A DNA stretch of 64,000 nucleotides, taken from a virus. This document shows, piece after piece, positions 27,092 to 38,400 of the stretch. The translations under genes and the position numbers were made by a program. Below the pieces are notes generated by a model that was not told where the DNA came from, searched no databases, and saw nothing but the letters and a program-made list of their open reading frames with translations. Location: the IMG/VR virus record IMGVR_UViG_3300017960_001054, positions 1 through 64,000 of that record; one strand, 5' to 3'. Positions within the stretch are counted from its first letter, which is position 1, and the number at the start of each line of letters is the position of its first letter.

Positions 27092-30000
27092 ATGTCGTTG
27101 ACTCCCAAAATCCTCGGTCCAGACGGCATAGCTCGTGAGAATTCCATTTTCACGACAACGCTGCCGCAACGCTTCTTCCAGGGCACTGTCGACGCCTCGA
27201 CGGTGGACATGCAGATCAGTGTTCGTGGTGAGGCTTTCACATCGAATCCCGACCTGATCATCTTCGAAGGTGAGTCGTTCCAGATTCCCAATCCTTCAGT
27301 GTATCCCGAGGGATTGGAGTTGGCGCCTGGTCTCAACGTCATCGAGGTGCGTGCAGTCTCTTTCTCGGGAGCGGTATCACCAGCCGCTCGCGTTGAAGTG
27401 ACGCTCGTACAGGAGGCCGACGTTTCCTTCATTCCCGATCCTCCGACGAACATCACGGTGGAACGGTTCGATGAGGAGATTGAGATCTCTGTGCAGATGC
27501 CCACGGACGCGCGCGTTCGGGGGATCAACTTCTATGCTTCGGAGTTTTCGGGCGGCGGTGCTATCGGATATCAGCGCATCAATCTCGATCTTGTACAGGA
27601 CACGGTAGTTGTAGAAGAGACCGATACCCTCCACACATTGGAGGTCGACAGCTCCATCGCGACGAACCCGGATGGTACTCCTGCGGCCGACCCTTTGTAT
27701 GTGCAACTGCGGGAGACCCAGACCAAGGGTGGAGACACCATAGAGAGACTGGAGGACGTGACGCTGACGGATGAGTTGGCGGCAGCGATCACGTACAACG
27801 AGCAAGAGAATCTGCTCAAGACTGATTTCCTCGATGTCTTTGAAGTCCCCGAGACGGTCCAGAACATCCGCACTTCCGTGTCGGTCGCTTCTGTCACGCA
27901 GGTTGTCTTTGCCAAATTCAGGCACAACCGCACCGCCGGCCCATCGAGCACGCCTCCCACGGTAGCCGTAGGCGTGTTCGCGTCTACTCCCATTAGCGAT
28001 CCGCTGTACTACGTCGTGACGGCGGTGGCTTTCGATGAATCGACGCAGATTGAGTCGGAGTCGGCTTTCTCGATCGAGGTCTTCGGCAACCCCGTCACTG
28101 TCAACCTCCAGGTGGGTGCTTTTCCGGTGGTGTCGAGGTCGGACATCACACAGCAGACGATCACATCCATCTTGCGGACGAATCCAACCCAGGCTCTCGC
28201 GCCTGGCGCCGTGATTCGTGACACGGTTGTTGATCCGTCCTCCAGTGAGGCAGAGCGGGTCCGCTTTATCGTGGACTTCTTGCATCGCGCACAGTCCTTT
28301 GATTCTCTGTTGCGGGTTGATGGTATCGACGCGAACGGTGATTCCATTGCCGTCCAGAATTCGGCTTACAAGCAAGCGCTTCAGCGTGCCTTTGGGAACA
28401 TCAGTACGCAGCAAACTCAGGCCATCATTGATGCGGCTTTTGAGCAGGAAGCTGCGAGGGTTGGCGAATCTCGTCGGCCTGGTATTTACTCACGCGGGCT
28501 TCTCACCTTCTTCACTTCGAGACGGCCCAAGCAAACGATCCAGATTCCTCTCGGCACGCGGGCTGCTATCGGTGGTGTCTTTTTCAGCACAACGCAGTCT
28601 GCGTCAATGCCTCTTGATAGCGTGGCATCGTTTTTCAATCCGGTCACAGGGCTATTTTCTCTCGACGTGCCCATCCGTGCCGATGAGGTAGGGACGCAAG
28701 GGAATGTGGCGCGCGGGCAGATTCGGACACTCGTTGATCAGGTCGGCGGTCTCCAGGTAGTGAATCCAGGGCCGACGTTCGGTGGTCGGGGTGTGGAGAC
28801 GAATCTGCAATTGGCGACGCGAGCCAGGAATGCCGTGGCTGGGTCTGATACAGGAACCGAGGCGGGATATCGCCAGACTCTAGCAAACATTCCAGGAGTT
28901 GAGCAGGCGAAGGTTGTCACGTCGGGTAACACGTTGATGCAGCGGGACTTCGATCCTGCTTCGGGACGACACGTCGGAGGGAAGGTTGATGTCTATACCC
29001 GTGGCGATGTCCTCGCTACCGTCACGGACACGTTCGCCTTCACTTTCGAGATCGCCTACAACATCCAATTCAAGCTCTTTGGCAACCCGGCAGAGCTTAA
29101 GTTTGAAGCCATGGACCCAACACTCTCGGTGGACAATCCGATTGCCGAGATGTTGGATTTCCCCGACGCAGGGTTGGGACTCCGTAATGCTTCGCAGTCG
29201 GCTGCATACGACCTGACGGATGTGCAGATTCTCGACTACAAGACAATTCAGTTGAGCGATGCGGTCCCGCAGCCGGTGATCACGGCTCTCAGCGATGTGG
29301 TCCTTGGGGACTATCGTTACGTGGTCAGTCGCAAGTTTGTGTTGCCACGGCAGCCTACACGAGAGGTGTTGTCGGTCACGGGGGCTGTGACCGGCGTTCT
29401 CGATGAAGACAACTACCGCTTCTTCAAGACGGAATCGCCGTTGTTGGACGGCCTCTCGACGGAATCGCAATCCTATCTCCAGATCGATGAGGTCAATGGT
29501 CAGCCGACCGGCGAGGTTATCCCTGTAGAGGATGAGGTTCATGTCATCATTGGCGAGTTTCCCGAGTCTTTGTTCAACCTGGGTGCCAATGTTCTGACGG
29601 TAAAGGTGTACAACGAGGATCGCACGGTTCTGTTCCGCGGTCCCTTCGATCCCAGCGGCATCAGCGATTACACGATTATCCCCGGTAGCCAGACGACTCC
29701 GGTCAAGATCAAGCGTGTCGAGTCGGGGGCGATTCTCTCGGGCCAGCGTCTCAGTGTTGACTACTCGCACGATGAAAACTTCGTGGTCGAGTACACGATC
29801 AACCTGGCGGTACGCACTGCCCAGGACGCGGTCGATGCCCAAAAGCACGCTACGGCGGACATCTTGATCAAGGAGGCCATTCCGGTACTCGTGGACAGAA
29901 CCGCTACTGTGATCAAGGAGTCGGAGGCAGCCACGTCTACGGTAGATCGGAGCATCCGATCGAACCTGAAGGTGTTTTACGAAGGGTTGTCTCTGGGTGA

Positions 30001-30622
30001 CTCCGTTCGTCAGTCGGATGAGGCGGCAGAGATCAACCGGAGCGTTGGTGTCGCGTATGTGACGGTTCCCTTCACAAAACTCGCGCGACAGCCTGGCTCT
30101 GCCGTGCTGCGAGAGTCGCTCACGACGGCACAGAACGCAGACATTACCTACCTATCTGAGTACTCCACGGAGTCCGTGCTCGTTTGGCTCATCGAAGAGG
30201 AGTTGAACGCGGCGACGACTACAGGCGGCGGAGATGCGACGGAATTTCGCGAGGTCACGCAGGATGATCTGGCGATGGATTTGCAGATCGTGGATCTTCC
30301 TTCGATTGGATCCGGTGCGAGTCGTGCGTACATCATCGGGGACGCGGGGGCATCGATCATGGGCTACACGGACGATGTAACTCTTGAGGAAGAATTCCCC
30401 ACGGCGACTCCTCAAGAGCGAAATCAGGTCCGTAGAGATCGGACGGCAAACCGAGTAGTCATCTCGCTTGCCGTTGGGGATAGTCCCACGAATTACAAGT
30501 ACACGGTCAGCTACATCGTTGGCTCGACCAACGCTGGCGTGAAGAACCTGGATGCCTTTGACATCGAGTACTTCACGCTCGGAAACGTCAACCTCACCAT
30601 CGTGGATGAAAAAGACCAGTAG
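27092..30622 (+). CDS. Baseplate J-like wedge protein (gp47/gpJ type) with FN3-like N-terminus
   Basis: An 1176-residue protein. Residues about 475-640 carry the J-family signature: IQIPLGTRAAIGGVFFSTT, a strand LDVPIRADEVGTQGNVARGQ, then QVVNPGPTFGGRGVETNLQL followed by a basic R-x-R helix. The first roughly 420 residues are beta-sandwich-like (VEVTLVQEADVSFIPDPPTN, ITVERFDEEIEISVQMP), suggesting Ig/FN3-type domains. The C-terminal 450 residues include a DYSHDENFVVEYTIN strand block. J proteins form the outer wedge ring that triggers sheath contraction. The gene sits between the gp25-like and I-like genes, which strongly supports the call. It is far longer than P2 gpJ. Confidence 0.78.
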   Translation: MSLTPKILGPDGIARENSIFTTTLPQRFFQGTVDASTVDMQISVRGEAFTSNPDLIIFEGESFQIPNPSVYPEGLELAPGLNVIEVRAVSFSGAVSPAARVEVTLVQEADVSFIPDPPTNITVERFDEEIEISVQMPTDARVRGINFYASEFSGGGAIGYQRINLDLVQDTVVVEETDTLHTLEVDSSIATNPDGTPAADPLYVQLRETQTKGGDTIERLEDVTLTDELAAAITYNEQENLLKTDFLDVFEVPETVQNIRTSVSVASVTQVVFAKFRHNRTAGPSSTPPTVAVGVFASTPISDPLYYVVTAVAFDESTQIESESAFSIEVFGNPVTVNLQVGAFPVVSRSDITQQTITSILRTNPTQALAPGAVIRDTVVDPSSSEAERVRFIVDFLHRAQSFDSLLRVDGIDANGDSIAVQNSAYKQALQRAFGNISTQQTQAIIDAAFEQEAARVGESRRPGIYSRGLLTFFTSRRPKQTIQIPLGTRAAIGGVFFSTTQSASMPLDSVASFFNPVTGLFSLDVPIRADEVGTQGNVARGQIRTLVDQVGGLQVVNPGPTFGGRGVETNLQLATRARNAVAGSDTGTEAGYRQTLANIPGVEQAKVVTSGNTLMQRDFDPASGRHVGGKVDVYTRGDVLATVTDTFAFTFEIAYNIQFKLFGNPAELKFEAMDPTLSVDNPIAEMLDFPDAGLGLRNASQSAAYDLTDVQILDYKTIQLSDAVPQPVITALSDVVLGDYRYVVSRKFVLPRQPTREVLSVTGAVTGVLDEDNYRFFKTESPLLDGLSTESQSYLQIDEVNGQPTGEVIPVEDEVHVIIGEFPESLFNLGANVLTVKVYNEDRTVLFRGPFDPSGISDYTIIPGSQTTPVKIKRVESGAILSGQRLSVDYSHDENFVVEYTINLAVRTAQDAVDAQKHATADILIKEAIPVLVDRTATVIKESEAATSTVDRSIRSNLKVFYEGLSLGDSVRQSDEAAEINRSVGVAYVTVPFTKLARQPGSAVLRESLTTAQNADITYLSEYSTESVLVWLIEEELNAATTTGGGDATEFREVTQDDLAMDLQIVDLPSIGSGASRAYIIGDAGASIMGYTDDVTLEEEFPTATPQERNQVRRDRTANRVVISLAVGDSPTNYKYTVSYIVGSTNAGVKNLDAFDIEYFTLGNVNLTIVDEKDQ

Positions 30623-32013
30623 TGTCCAACGGCGACGACAGAGCAGATCGGTTTCTGCCGTTTAGCATCGAGCAGAACCCCGCACCGACTCGCCTTGAGG
30701 GTCAGGACAGCACCAACCAGATCCAAGACTTGACGGACTCGATCATGGAGACGTTCCTGCGCGTTCTCCCATCGAATTACGTCAGTCAGATTAATGGCCC
30801 GTACTACACTACGCAGTTTCGATCGCTAGCCGAGGTTCTAGCTCGGGTGCAGGTCACGGCTGAGCAAGCTGCTCTCGACGGCTACATCAACTTCACACGT
30901 CCAGAGTATCTGTGGCAGGTCATTGGTGCGTTGGCCTTTCCTGAGGCCAAGTCGAATCGGGACGTGCCCACCATCCCAGGGGATGTCTCGTATCGAACCT
31001 TCCTCAAGAGAATCATCGAGCTACTCTTGGAGGGAGCCAAGCTGGAAGTCCAGAAGGAAGGCATCGAGGCGCTGACTTCGGCCGTCGTGTCGGTGTTGGC
31101 GAAGGTTGCCTACCAGCGTGACCCCAACACCGCGTGGGGTTTCCCCGATCAATTCACGTTTGAGATCAACGTCAGCGATCGGACGGTTTGGACAGACCCA
31201 GGTACAGGCGATCTGATCGAGGGGGACATCGGTACGGGTTTCCCCGATCTTCCTTTCGTGCTTCAGAAAAACGTCGGAATCGTGCTCCGGGCTCTCAAAC
31301 CGGGCCACGCAATCTACGATTACCGAAACCTGTTTCTGGAATCCTTTGACACGCTGTTTGAAGATACGGTTTCCTTTGACTTCGACACGTTCTACTACGA
31401 GGACTTTCGGAAATTCTGCACCGGGGCCAAGGAAGTCACCGGTACAGAAGGTGAGACGCTGACCGATCGTTTCCTCTTCTCGGACCCCACGCGTGAGTTT
31501 CGGTGGATCCTACCTGGAGCGATTCTGGAGGTTCTGTCAGGCCCCAATGCCCGTCCCACGCTCGGAGGCGTCGATCAGGCCACGTTGGGGCGTTACCGTG
31601 TCCGTGAAATTCTCCGTATGCCCATCGGTGCGGAGACAACGCCTCGAAGCTATACAACCTCGCCTACAGGTTTGGTGGGCACGGTAACGATTCTGGATGG
31701 TGGTGAGCTAGAAGATCTCAGCCAGGATTGGTCTCTGGCCGAGGAAGGTGAAATTCTGACCCTCAGCGATGGCCCCAATGGGGGCCGCTACCGCTTGGAA
31801 ACGTTGCTTGGCCCGGATGGCGGCTCTGTGGGATTCGTGCCTTCGGGGTCAGGCATAACCAACGTGCGTGTTTCGCCGAGTCTCCTTCGCTTGGAGACGA
31901 TCATGCCGGAGACGGCAACAGACCAGATCTACCGTGTGGGAGTTGATCGTCTTGGCGTCAGACGCCCTCAGGTCGTTACGGGGGAAGATGTTTCTGCGCA
32001 GTTTTACCTGTGA
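30622..32013 (+). CDS. Baseplate wedge/tail protein I-like
   Basis: A 463-residue protein with a GTG start that shares its G with the stop of the J-like gene (TAGTG). The N-terminal third (YTTQFRSLAEVLARVQVTAE, then a PEYLWQVIGALAF segment) has the helical organisation of gpI-type proteins, which begin by placing polypeptide along the J ring. The rest is beta-rich with acidic loops. In P2-like phages the W, J, I order is conserved; here the same order is kept. It probably links the wedge ring to the fibre network downstream. The family assignment rests mainly on gene order and the N-terminal style. Confidence 0.6.
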   Translation: MSNGDDRADRFLPFSIEQNPAPTRLEGQDSTNQIQDLTDSIMETFLRVLPSNYVSQINGPYYTTQFRSLAEVLARVQVTAEQAALDGYINFTRPEYLWQVIGALAFPEAKSNRDVPTIPGDVSYRTFLKRIIELLLEGAKLEVQKEGIEALTSAVVSVLAKVAYQRDPNTAWGFPDQFTFEINVSDRTVWTDPGTGDLIEGDIGTGFPDLPFVLQKNVGIVLRALKPGHAIYDYRNLFLESFDTLFEDTVSFDFDTFYYEDFRKFCTGAKEVTGTEGETLTDRFLFSDPTREFRWILPGAILEVLSGPNARPTLGGVDQATLGRYRVREILRMPIGAETTPRSYTTSPTGLVGTVTILDGGELEDLSQDWSLAEEGEILTLSDGPNGGRYRLETLLGPDGGSVGFVPSGSGITNVRVSPSLLRLETIMPETATDQIYRVGVDRLGVRRPQVVTGEDVSAQFYL

Positions 32014-32082
32014 GATGGGCCGATATAGGCCCTATAGCCGAGCCAAGATAAGGGCCGCTACAGGTCTCTTTGGAGAAGTTTC
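32014..32082 (+). promoter_or_regulatory. 69-bp intergenic region with inverted repeat TATAGG-C-CCTATA
   Basis: TATAGG (32024-32029), one C, then CCTATA (32031-32036) makes a perfect 6-bp inverted repeat. GGGCC at 32018 can pair with GGCCC at 32028 as an alternative hairpin. CTATAG is shared with the gaps at 25891 and 51724. A ribosome site GGAG lies at 32072-32075, ahead of ATG 32083. This is the junction between wedge and fibre genes, a sensible place for a promoter or RNA-processing site. Confidence 0.4.
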
Positions 32083-35000
32083 ATGGCCATCCAAAGCCTC
32101 GTAAACGGAATCAATCCTCTGACTGACACCAGCCGGAATGATGCACGTTCTGGCGATGTCATCACGCTGAATTACGTCGGTGGTCCGTTTGTCACGATCG
32201 GTTGGTCGTTGACATTCACACCGGATGCTCCAGACGGAACGCCATCAACCGCAGTCTTGTCGGGTACGTCTGGTCCTGGTCCGATCACCTTCACGATCGA
32301 TAATGAAGGTTCCTACATGGTTCGGCAGGTGGTGGACGATGGCGTGTCTATCACCGAGACCTATGTGCGGATTCGATACCTTACCTTCTTTGCCGATCTC
32401 AAGCTGGTAGCGGGTGGGGAGCGTATAGATCCTCCGCTTCCTCCGATTCCGGTTGATGCGACTCCAGAGGGATGGGCCGACGATCAGAACCAGAATCTCC
32501 AGACGTTGCTGGGGCTCATCGAGCACGTCTCCGCCAGCGGTCGCATCATCTACGTCGATGCCAACCGTGGCAAGGACTACTCCAACACTCCCAGCGATCC
32601 CACGGTTGCCGAAGGCTTTGCCGACTTCGACTCAGTTGACAATGCGATCCAGGCAGCGTTGTTCGATCCCACGTACAACGGTGGTGTTTCACCATCCCCG
32701 ACTGACCCGGTGATTGTTGCGGTTCGCCCTGGTCTGTATGATGAGGCGGTCACCTTTGAGCCCTACGTGCATGTCATCGGGTGGCCTTCGACGGGTGGTT
32801 TCCTTGGCGATACCGATCAGTCAGTCCGCATTCGTACCACATCAGGCTCGCCGCATGTTCTCAACATGACGAGTGGCGGTGAATTCTGCCACATCCATGC
32901 AGTGTTGCTGGAGAATAATGCGTCCACAGCAAGCGCCGCGGTTCGCAAGGTAGGTCTTGGTCAGGCGTATCTCTCCAACAGCCGAGTCTTGCAGAACGGA
33001 GACAGTGTAGGGCAAGGGCCAGCGGTGGCCATCGATGTGGGTCGTCTCGTGTTTCACGAGTGCAAGGTGATCCAGAATGCGACTACGGATGACACGGCTG
33101 TAGCTCTACAGCTATCCCCCACAGGGCCGAACACGGCCGAGGTCGTCGCGACGCGCAGCGAGTTTCGCGGCACAAGCAGCGCGATCTTGGATTCCAACCA
33201 GGCTGGGTCCACGACGGAAGCCAACTTCCGCGACTGTGACTTCGTACAGGTTGGTGCTGGAGTCACTTCGTTCTGCGTGGACTCCTTTGCACCGGCAGCA
33301 CGGTTTGAGGATTGTCGCTTCATCATGGAGAATGCTGCTACGGACGCGGTTCGTGGTAACCCCGGCGCAGTGGGAACGCCAGGCGACCTGCTCATCGCAC
33401 TACGCGGTTGCATCGTAGGCGGGCCGAATCCCTCGGCCTATCTGGGTATCAACGTAGACGATACGGGTGTCACGGGTACGCCAACGCTCCAGCTTGGATC
33501 GTCCGAGTATGGAACGCTCACTCTCGGTGGTACGGTTGTCGAGACTGCTCTTACACTTGGCACGTCGTTGTTCTACGACAACTCGGTTACGACGATCACG
33601 GCCACGAATGTTCAGGACGCGATCGATCAGGTCTCTGCTCAGGCGACATCCATCGCAGATCTCGATGATGCCTACGACGGCTACGACTTCACGACCACAC
33701 CGCCGACACGTCTCATCGGGGGTGGGCGAACGATCACGGCCGATGCCGATGCTGTAGAGATCCATGGTTCGGGTGTCCCCACCAATCCTCCGCCACTAGA
33801 GGATGCGACCGGGGACGGAACGCTTCGTGTTGTAACGGCTACCGAGATCGGAGCGATCAACGCGCCGGAGATGGCGTTGCGCTCCAACTTCTTCGGCAGT
33901 GGCCCGATGATTGAGCTTGGCAACTTGATCTGGAGCGATAGCTCGGTCGGAGCAAACGGTCTGATCATCGCGGGCCAGAACACCCCAGGCGGGGCGTTGT
34001 TCCGAAACTACAATCTGCGGCTTCAGAGCTACAGCGGCCAGGGGAACACGGCAACAGGCGGTGCTTCTCCCGCTATGGGGTCGGTCATCGTCATGGGCGG
34101 ATCGGCCTATGCCATCGCTGGCGTGGATTCTCCGGCAGGCGGGACCGTCTATGTCATGGGCGGCAACGTAGACTCCAACGCGGTTGGGCTCGCTAGTATC
34201 GCGGGAGATATCTTCCTTGCACCGGGCATTACGGCAGCCCCTTTAGCCACCGAAGCGTTTGGGACCGTCCAGATCCCGAATCCAGAGACGGCGACGCCTG
34301 CAACACTCGTTGCGGGTGCAAACTTCGTAGACTCCGGTGCTCCCGCTGGAATCATCACTTTCGCTACGAGCAACGGAAAGGCGGACATCACGTTCACGGG
34401 TGGTGAGGTTTGGGCCGGGCCTGGAGGTATTCAGGAGGCGCTCCAACTCAACACGGGAATTTTGGCGACGTGGCCCGGCGCTGGAAACCCGATTACGTTG
34501 ACAACGACGCATACGGGGCCGACTGCCGATCTGGTGTTTATCTCGGACTCGATAGCGGGAGCGCTCAATACGTTCCTTGGAGACTTCACACCGGGCGGCG
34601 GGGCTCTTTTTACTGCGGGCACCTATCCAGATACGGCACGGTTGTGGGGAGCCACCAACCAGATTCTTACGCTGGACGCCGTTCTCAAGATGCCTCAGAT
34701 CGCGCACACGACTATCCCAGCGGGTCAGTCGGGTATCTTCGTTTCGGACGGCACAGCTCCGGCCAGTGTACCTGGGGTGCCCTGGTACAAAGATCCGGGC
34801 GGGATTCTCTTCGATTTGACGGCGGGTGGCGGCGGAGGAGCGCCAATCTCGGCTCCTTATGTCACCTTCAGTGGCCCTGTTGGTGCGCTCACGAACAATC
34901 GGGTGCTGACCGGAACGCCGGGGCGAATCAGTGTTGTTGTTGGTGGCGCGGATGACGGTCCGGCCACAGTGGACATGATCACGACCGGAGTCGTTCCCGG

Positions 35001-35325
35001 CGCGTACACGAACACCAATCTCACAGTTGATGCTTATGGGCGGATCACCGCCGCGGCCAACGGAGTAGGAGCAACTGCGGAGAAGCTGCTCTCGCGTCAG
35101 ATGTTGATTCCGGTCGGCGTACCGGCTCCCAACACGATCCGTGAGTATGACATTCTTCAGTTTTCGGCAGGGTTTACTCCGGTAGCGGTGTCCGTGATGG
35201 TAAACATAGCTGTCACGCCTGTGTTTCCTCCGGGTAATATAACCATCAGTATTGACGTGAGAGACCCAGTTGGTGTTTTAATTGGGGCGTTGATTACTCC
35301 TTTTGACGTGACCACTGGCCCCTAA
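32083..35325 (+). CDS. Tail fibre/spike protein with Ig-like N-terminus and beta-helix domain
   Basis: A 1080-residue protein. Residues about 20-105 look like a PKD/Ig-type beta sandwich (GPITFTIDNEGSYMVRQVVD). Residues about 160-480 have the look of a right-handed beta-helix: RIIYVDANRGKDYSNTPSDP, VIVAVRPGLYDEAVTFEPYV and successive short strands ending in N, D or G (EFRGTSSAILDSN, CDFVQVGAG). NVQDAIDQVSAQ near 507 is a common fibre-shaft motif. Near 977 the phrase YTNTNLTVDAYGRITAAANG is a well-known fibre repeat. It likely binds or degrades a surface glycan, though no catalytic residues can be assigned. The last 100 bases are more AT-rich than the rest. Confidence 0.7.
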   Translation: MAIQSLVNGINPLTDTSRNDARSGDVITLNYVGGPFVTIGWSLTFTPDAPDGTPSTAVLSGTSGPGPITFTIDNEGSYMVRQVVDDGVSITETYVRIRYLTFFADLKLVAGGERIDPPLPPIPVDATPEGWADDQNQNLQTLLGLIEHVSASGRIIYVDANRGKDYSNTPSDPTVAEGFADFDSVDNAIQAALFDPTYNGGVSPSPTDPVIVAVRPGLYDEAVTFEPYVHVIGWPSTGGFLGDTDQSVRIRTTSGSPHVLNMTSGGEFCHIHAVLLENNASTASAAVRKVGLGQAYLSNSRVLQNGDSVGQGPAVAIDVGRLVFHECKVIQNATTDDTAVALQLSPTGPNTAEVVATRSEFRGTSSAILDSNQAGSTTEANFRDCDFVQVGAGVTSFCVDSFAPAARFEDCRFIMENAATDAVRGNPGAVGTPGDLLIALRGCIVGGPNPSAYLGINVDDTGVTGTPTLQLGSSEYGTLTLGGTVVETALTLGTSLFYDNSVTTITATNVQDAIDQVSAQATSIADLDDAYDGYDFTTTPPTRLIGGGRTITADADAVEIHGSGVPTNPPPLEDATGDGTLRVVTATEIGAINAPEMALRSNFFGSGPMIELGNLIWSDSSVGANGLIIAGQNTPGGALFRNYNLRLQSYSGQGNTATGGASPAMGSVIVMGGSAYAIAGVDSPAGGTVYVMGGNVDSNAVGLASIAGDIFLAPGITAAPLATEAFGTVQIPNPETATPATLVAGANFVDSGAPAGIITFATSNGKADITFTGGEVWAGPGGIQEALQLNTGILATWPGAGNPITLTTTHTGPTADLVFISDSIAGALNTFLGDFTPGGGALFTAGTYPDTARLWGATNQILTLDAVLKMPQIAHTTIPAGQSGIFVSDGTAPASVPGVPWYKDPGGILFDLTAGGGGGAPISAPYVTFSGPVGALTNNRVLTGTPGRISVVVGGADDGPATVDMITTGVVPGAYTNTNLTVDAYGRITAAANGVGATAEKLLSRQMLIPVGVPAPNTIREYDILQFSAGFTPVAVSVMVNIAVTPVFPPGNITISIDVRDPVGVLIGALITPFDVTTGP

Positions 35326-35326
35326 T

Positions 35327-35473
35327 GTGCCAGCCATTCTGCCTCTTATTCCGCCTTTTCCTTTGTTGATTCCACCCAATAGCACCATGGAGATTCGCAT
35401 GGATCAGCCTCCGGGCGCTTCGACTTTGCTCACGGGGGATGGCCTTGTCGTAGCCGTTACCGGAACGGCGTAG
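35327..35473 (+). CDS. 48-residue GTG-start protein between two fibre genes
   Basis: A short frame begins with GTG two bases after the preceding TAA and ends three bases before the next ATG, filling the gap exactly. The product begins MPAILPLIPPFPLLIPP, a hydrophobic Pro-rich segment, followed by a short polar beta-type stretch (STLLTGDGLVVAVTGTA). It has no hallmark of a membrane helix because of the prolines. A small fibre-associated or trimerisation peptide is possible. The tight packing supports it being real, but its size makes this uncertain. Confidence 0.5.
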   Translation: MPAILPLIPPFPLLIPPNSTMEIRMDQPPGASTLLTGDGLVVAVTGTA

Positions 35474-35476
35474 TGT

Positions 35477-38400
35477 ATGTCGAATGGCTTTGGACACGTT
35501 CCGTTCGGTTCGGGTCCTTACGGGTCCACGGGTGGCGTCCTTGTGCCTGCGCCTCATGGGGTCGGGAGCGGCTACGGGGGCATTCCGTATGGCGTAGGAG
35601 CATACGGAGCTACGACGCCTCCGCCCTTCGCGTTTCCGATCATGGGCGGCTACGGAGGGACGGCCTACGGGTTGGGATCCTACGGCAGCTTGGGGATGGT
35701 CGCGGGCACCGTCACGAGTGTCACGTCGATCAACGGGTTTCAGACTGAGGTTTTCTTCTCGACTGCGGTGGCCGAGAACACGGCTTTCTTCAATCCCGCA
35801 AGCTACGTTTTCACGCCTGTCTTTGGTGCCGCGCCGACTACAGCCGTGAGCGTTGCGGTGGGAACGACGGATGCGTATGGCCCCACGTCGGCAATTGTCA
35901 CGCATACGGGTACGACGCTTGGTGGTCGCTACGACATAGAAGCCCTCGGGATCAAAACGTGGTCAGGCCAGCCGTTGATTCCGCCAGGAAGCATCGCTTC
36001 CTCTGTGTTGACGAAGGGCGATCCTCCTTCGTACACGATGACGCCGCCTTCCGGCGACACGGTGGAGATTACCTTCGATGAGATCATGCTCACGGAGGCT
36101 CAGTTTACGCCTGGCATCAAGGACAAAACGGCGTACCAATTCAACTCGTCCTATCCCGTTCCTCTGACGATCAACACGATCACCCATCCAACTGGAGGGG
36201 ATGCTTCGGTTGTGACCTTGGATGTGCAGGGCATGACTTCCGTGTCGTACAACACGGTGATCAGCCCGGCTGATGCCATCATCTTCGACGGCACGTACCT
36301 CCCGAGCACGGCAACCACTTTCGCGGGAGTCGAGATAGGAACCGGAACCTCTACTATCGGTGCCGGTCGACTGTTGCTGACCAAGACCCCTACTGCCGGG
36401 TACGGATGGCAATTCATCGATACCAGCGGGAAGGTTCTGCCAGCTTCTTCATTCCGATGCGAGGTCACGATCGATGTGCCGTCTGCATCGTTCGTGCCTC
36501 CGTTGTTCGATACGACGCTAGCGACTTTCAGAATCTCAGATGGCGCAGTCGAAGCCCTCTTCACGCTCAAGCGCATCGCAGGAATCGATCACATCGAGGT
36601 AACGAGCGGGGCGTACTTTATCTCATCTCCGACGAATTGGAGCACGGCTGGCCCTTACACGTTTGGTCTCGTTCGCAATCAGAAGGCGGATACGTTCACG
36701 ATCTTGGTGGACGGAGCACCCATCGCCTCCGCGCTCACGGGCTCCTTTACGGGAGCCGCGACTATTCCCGGCGGTGCGGAATTCATACTCGACCCGACCG
36801 GAGCCTACGACGTTCAACTGTTTCCGCTCCAGAGCGTGGACTTCACGTCCTCCCAGACCGTGTTCTCTGGGGCCTGGAATTTCTTGCACGGCCAGGGCGC
36901 GACGTTTCAGGGGAATGACGGAATCACCAACGATACGCTCCTTGTCGATTGCGGGCCGCTGGTGAAGGGATGGGGCGATGCGACTCCTGCCACGAAGCAG
37001 GATGTCACGGTTCGTGTCAACGGGACTCCGGTAGAGGTCTCTTCGGTCAACCCGTACCTCGGTGTGATTACGACCACCATCCCGATCCCGTTGATGCCGC
37101 CGGGGACGATGACGGTGGGGGTAGACTACACGTGGTTCCCGTCACCCGTCTTCGAATTCGCAGGGCTGAATACGTTGGGGGTCGTGCTCAACAAGTACGA
37201 CATCCACCCAGGGAACAACACGGTCTTCTCTCCCGCGGCGATGTTGCCGGGAGGGGGATCCAAAGAGGGCGAACGTTTCCAGTTTGGGCTCGTGCTCGCT
37301 CCGCAGACTCCCCGCGAGCCGCTGTACATCAGTCATCGGTTCCTGGGGTTTGAGAAGGCATACACGGCAGCGTTGAACAGCCCGACCACGTTGCTGTTGA
37401 ACCGCAGCAATCACACGGTCGCGCTGCCAGACAGAGAGATCGAGGCAGTTGGAGAGTCAGTTGCCTACGATGGCACGACCGATCCTGTCGAGGCTGATCC
37501 CGTTTGGTCGCTGCTTGGAGTCAATGCGCAGGATGAGAACCCGGACGACATCGCTACGTCGGGTATCTTCCCCGTCGATGATGCGCTGACAGGATCGTAC
37601 AGCACCGGACAGCCGACGATCTACTCGCGTGAGATCAACACGTCGCTTCCCTCTACCGTGATCGTTGTCCCGCGGTTCGTGGTTGACAGAGGGAACACGG
37701 AGGTTCCGTTCCAGACGGATGGCGTGTTTACCGGGGTGGGGTTCGGAGCACACAACGACGATCACTTGTACCTTGTGGGCGCGTTGCTCATCAACGACGT
37801 GCAGCACATAGGTATGCTGACTGAGCCCACTCGGCCCGAAGAAGTCGAGTCTTGGGAGATTGCGCTCGCGACCGAGATCACGATTACGTCGTCTACCACG
37901 TTCACCATGCTGCAATCGGACATTCCGTCAATCGTCCGCGAGCATGTTTTCTGCGCCGAGGGTTCTCGTATTCAGATTCTTGAAGGCACTCAGGCTGGTG
38001 TCTACGAGATCGTGGAGATCGTGGACAACACGGACGACACGGCGACGGTCACGGTTTCTGACAGCACAGCTTTCCCCAACGATCCGTCCTTGTTCGGCAA
38101 TGCCTTCTTCACTGGCTACTTTGAGATCAAGTGGGACGGCGATGGTGACCTGTCGAGTGCGATAACCTATCGCCTGGTCATCCTGAATGACATCAAGGAC
38201 ACTCCCGAGGGGTGGGCGCAACTCTACGTCGGCGGCAGTCTCACGGGACTTGTCTTGACGATGGAAGGTGGCGTGCCGAGGCTTCCCAAGCCCGCAGATT
38301 CGGTGCTGCTGTTCCCCACGTCGGATCGTGGTCAGGTGTTCTGGGGATCGCTCAGTCGGAAGGCGACAGGGCGAAGTTTGTGGAGCTTTGTCCGGTACGG

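Noticed and set aside
27377-28414. 345-codon open frame on the minus strand
   Set aside because: Opposite the J-like gene, whose own signature is clear.
28880-29848. 322-codon open frame on the minus strand
   Set aside because: Also antisense of the J-like gene; no motif.
35326-35476. Frameshift joining the two fibre genes into one
   Set aside because: A clean stop at 35323-35325, a GTG frame filling the gap and a fibre-type Gly/Tyr N-terminus at 35477 indicate separate genes.
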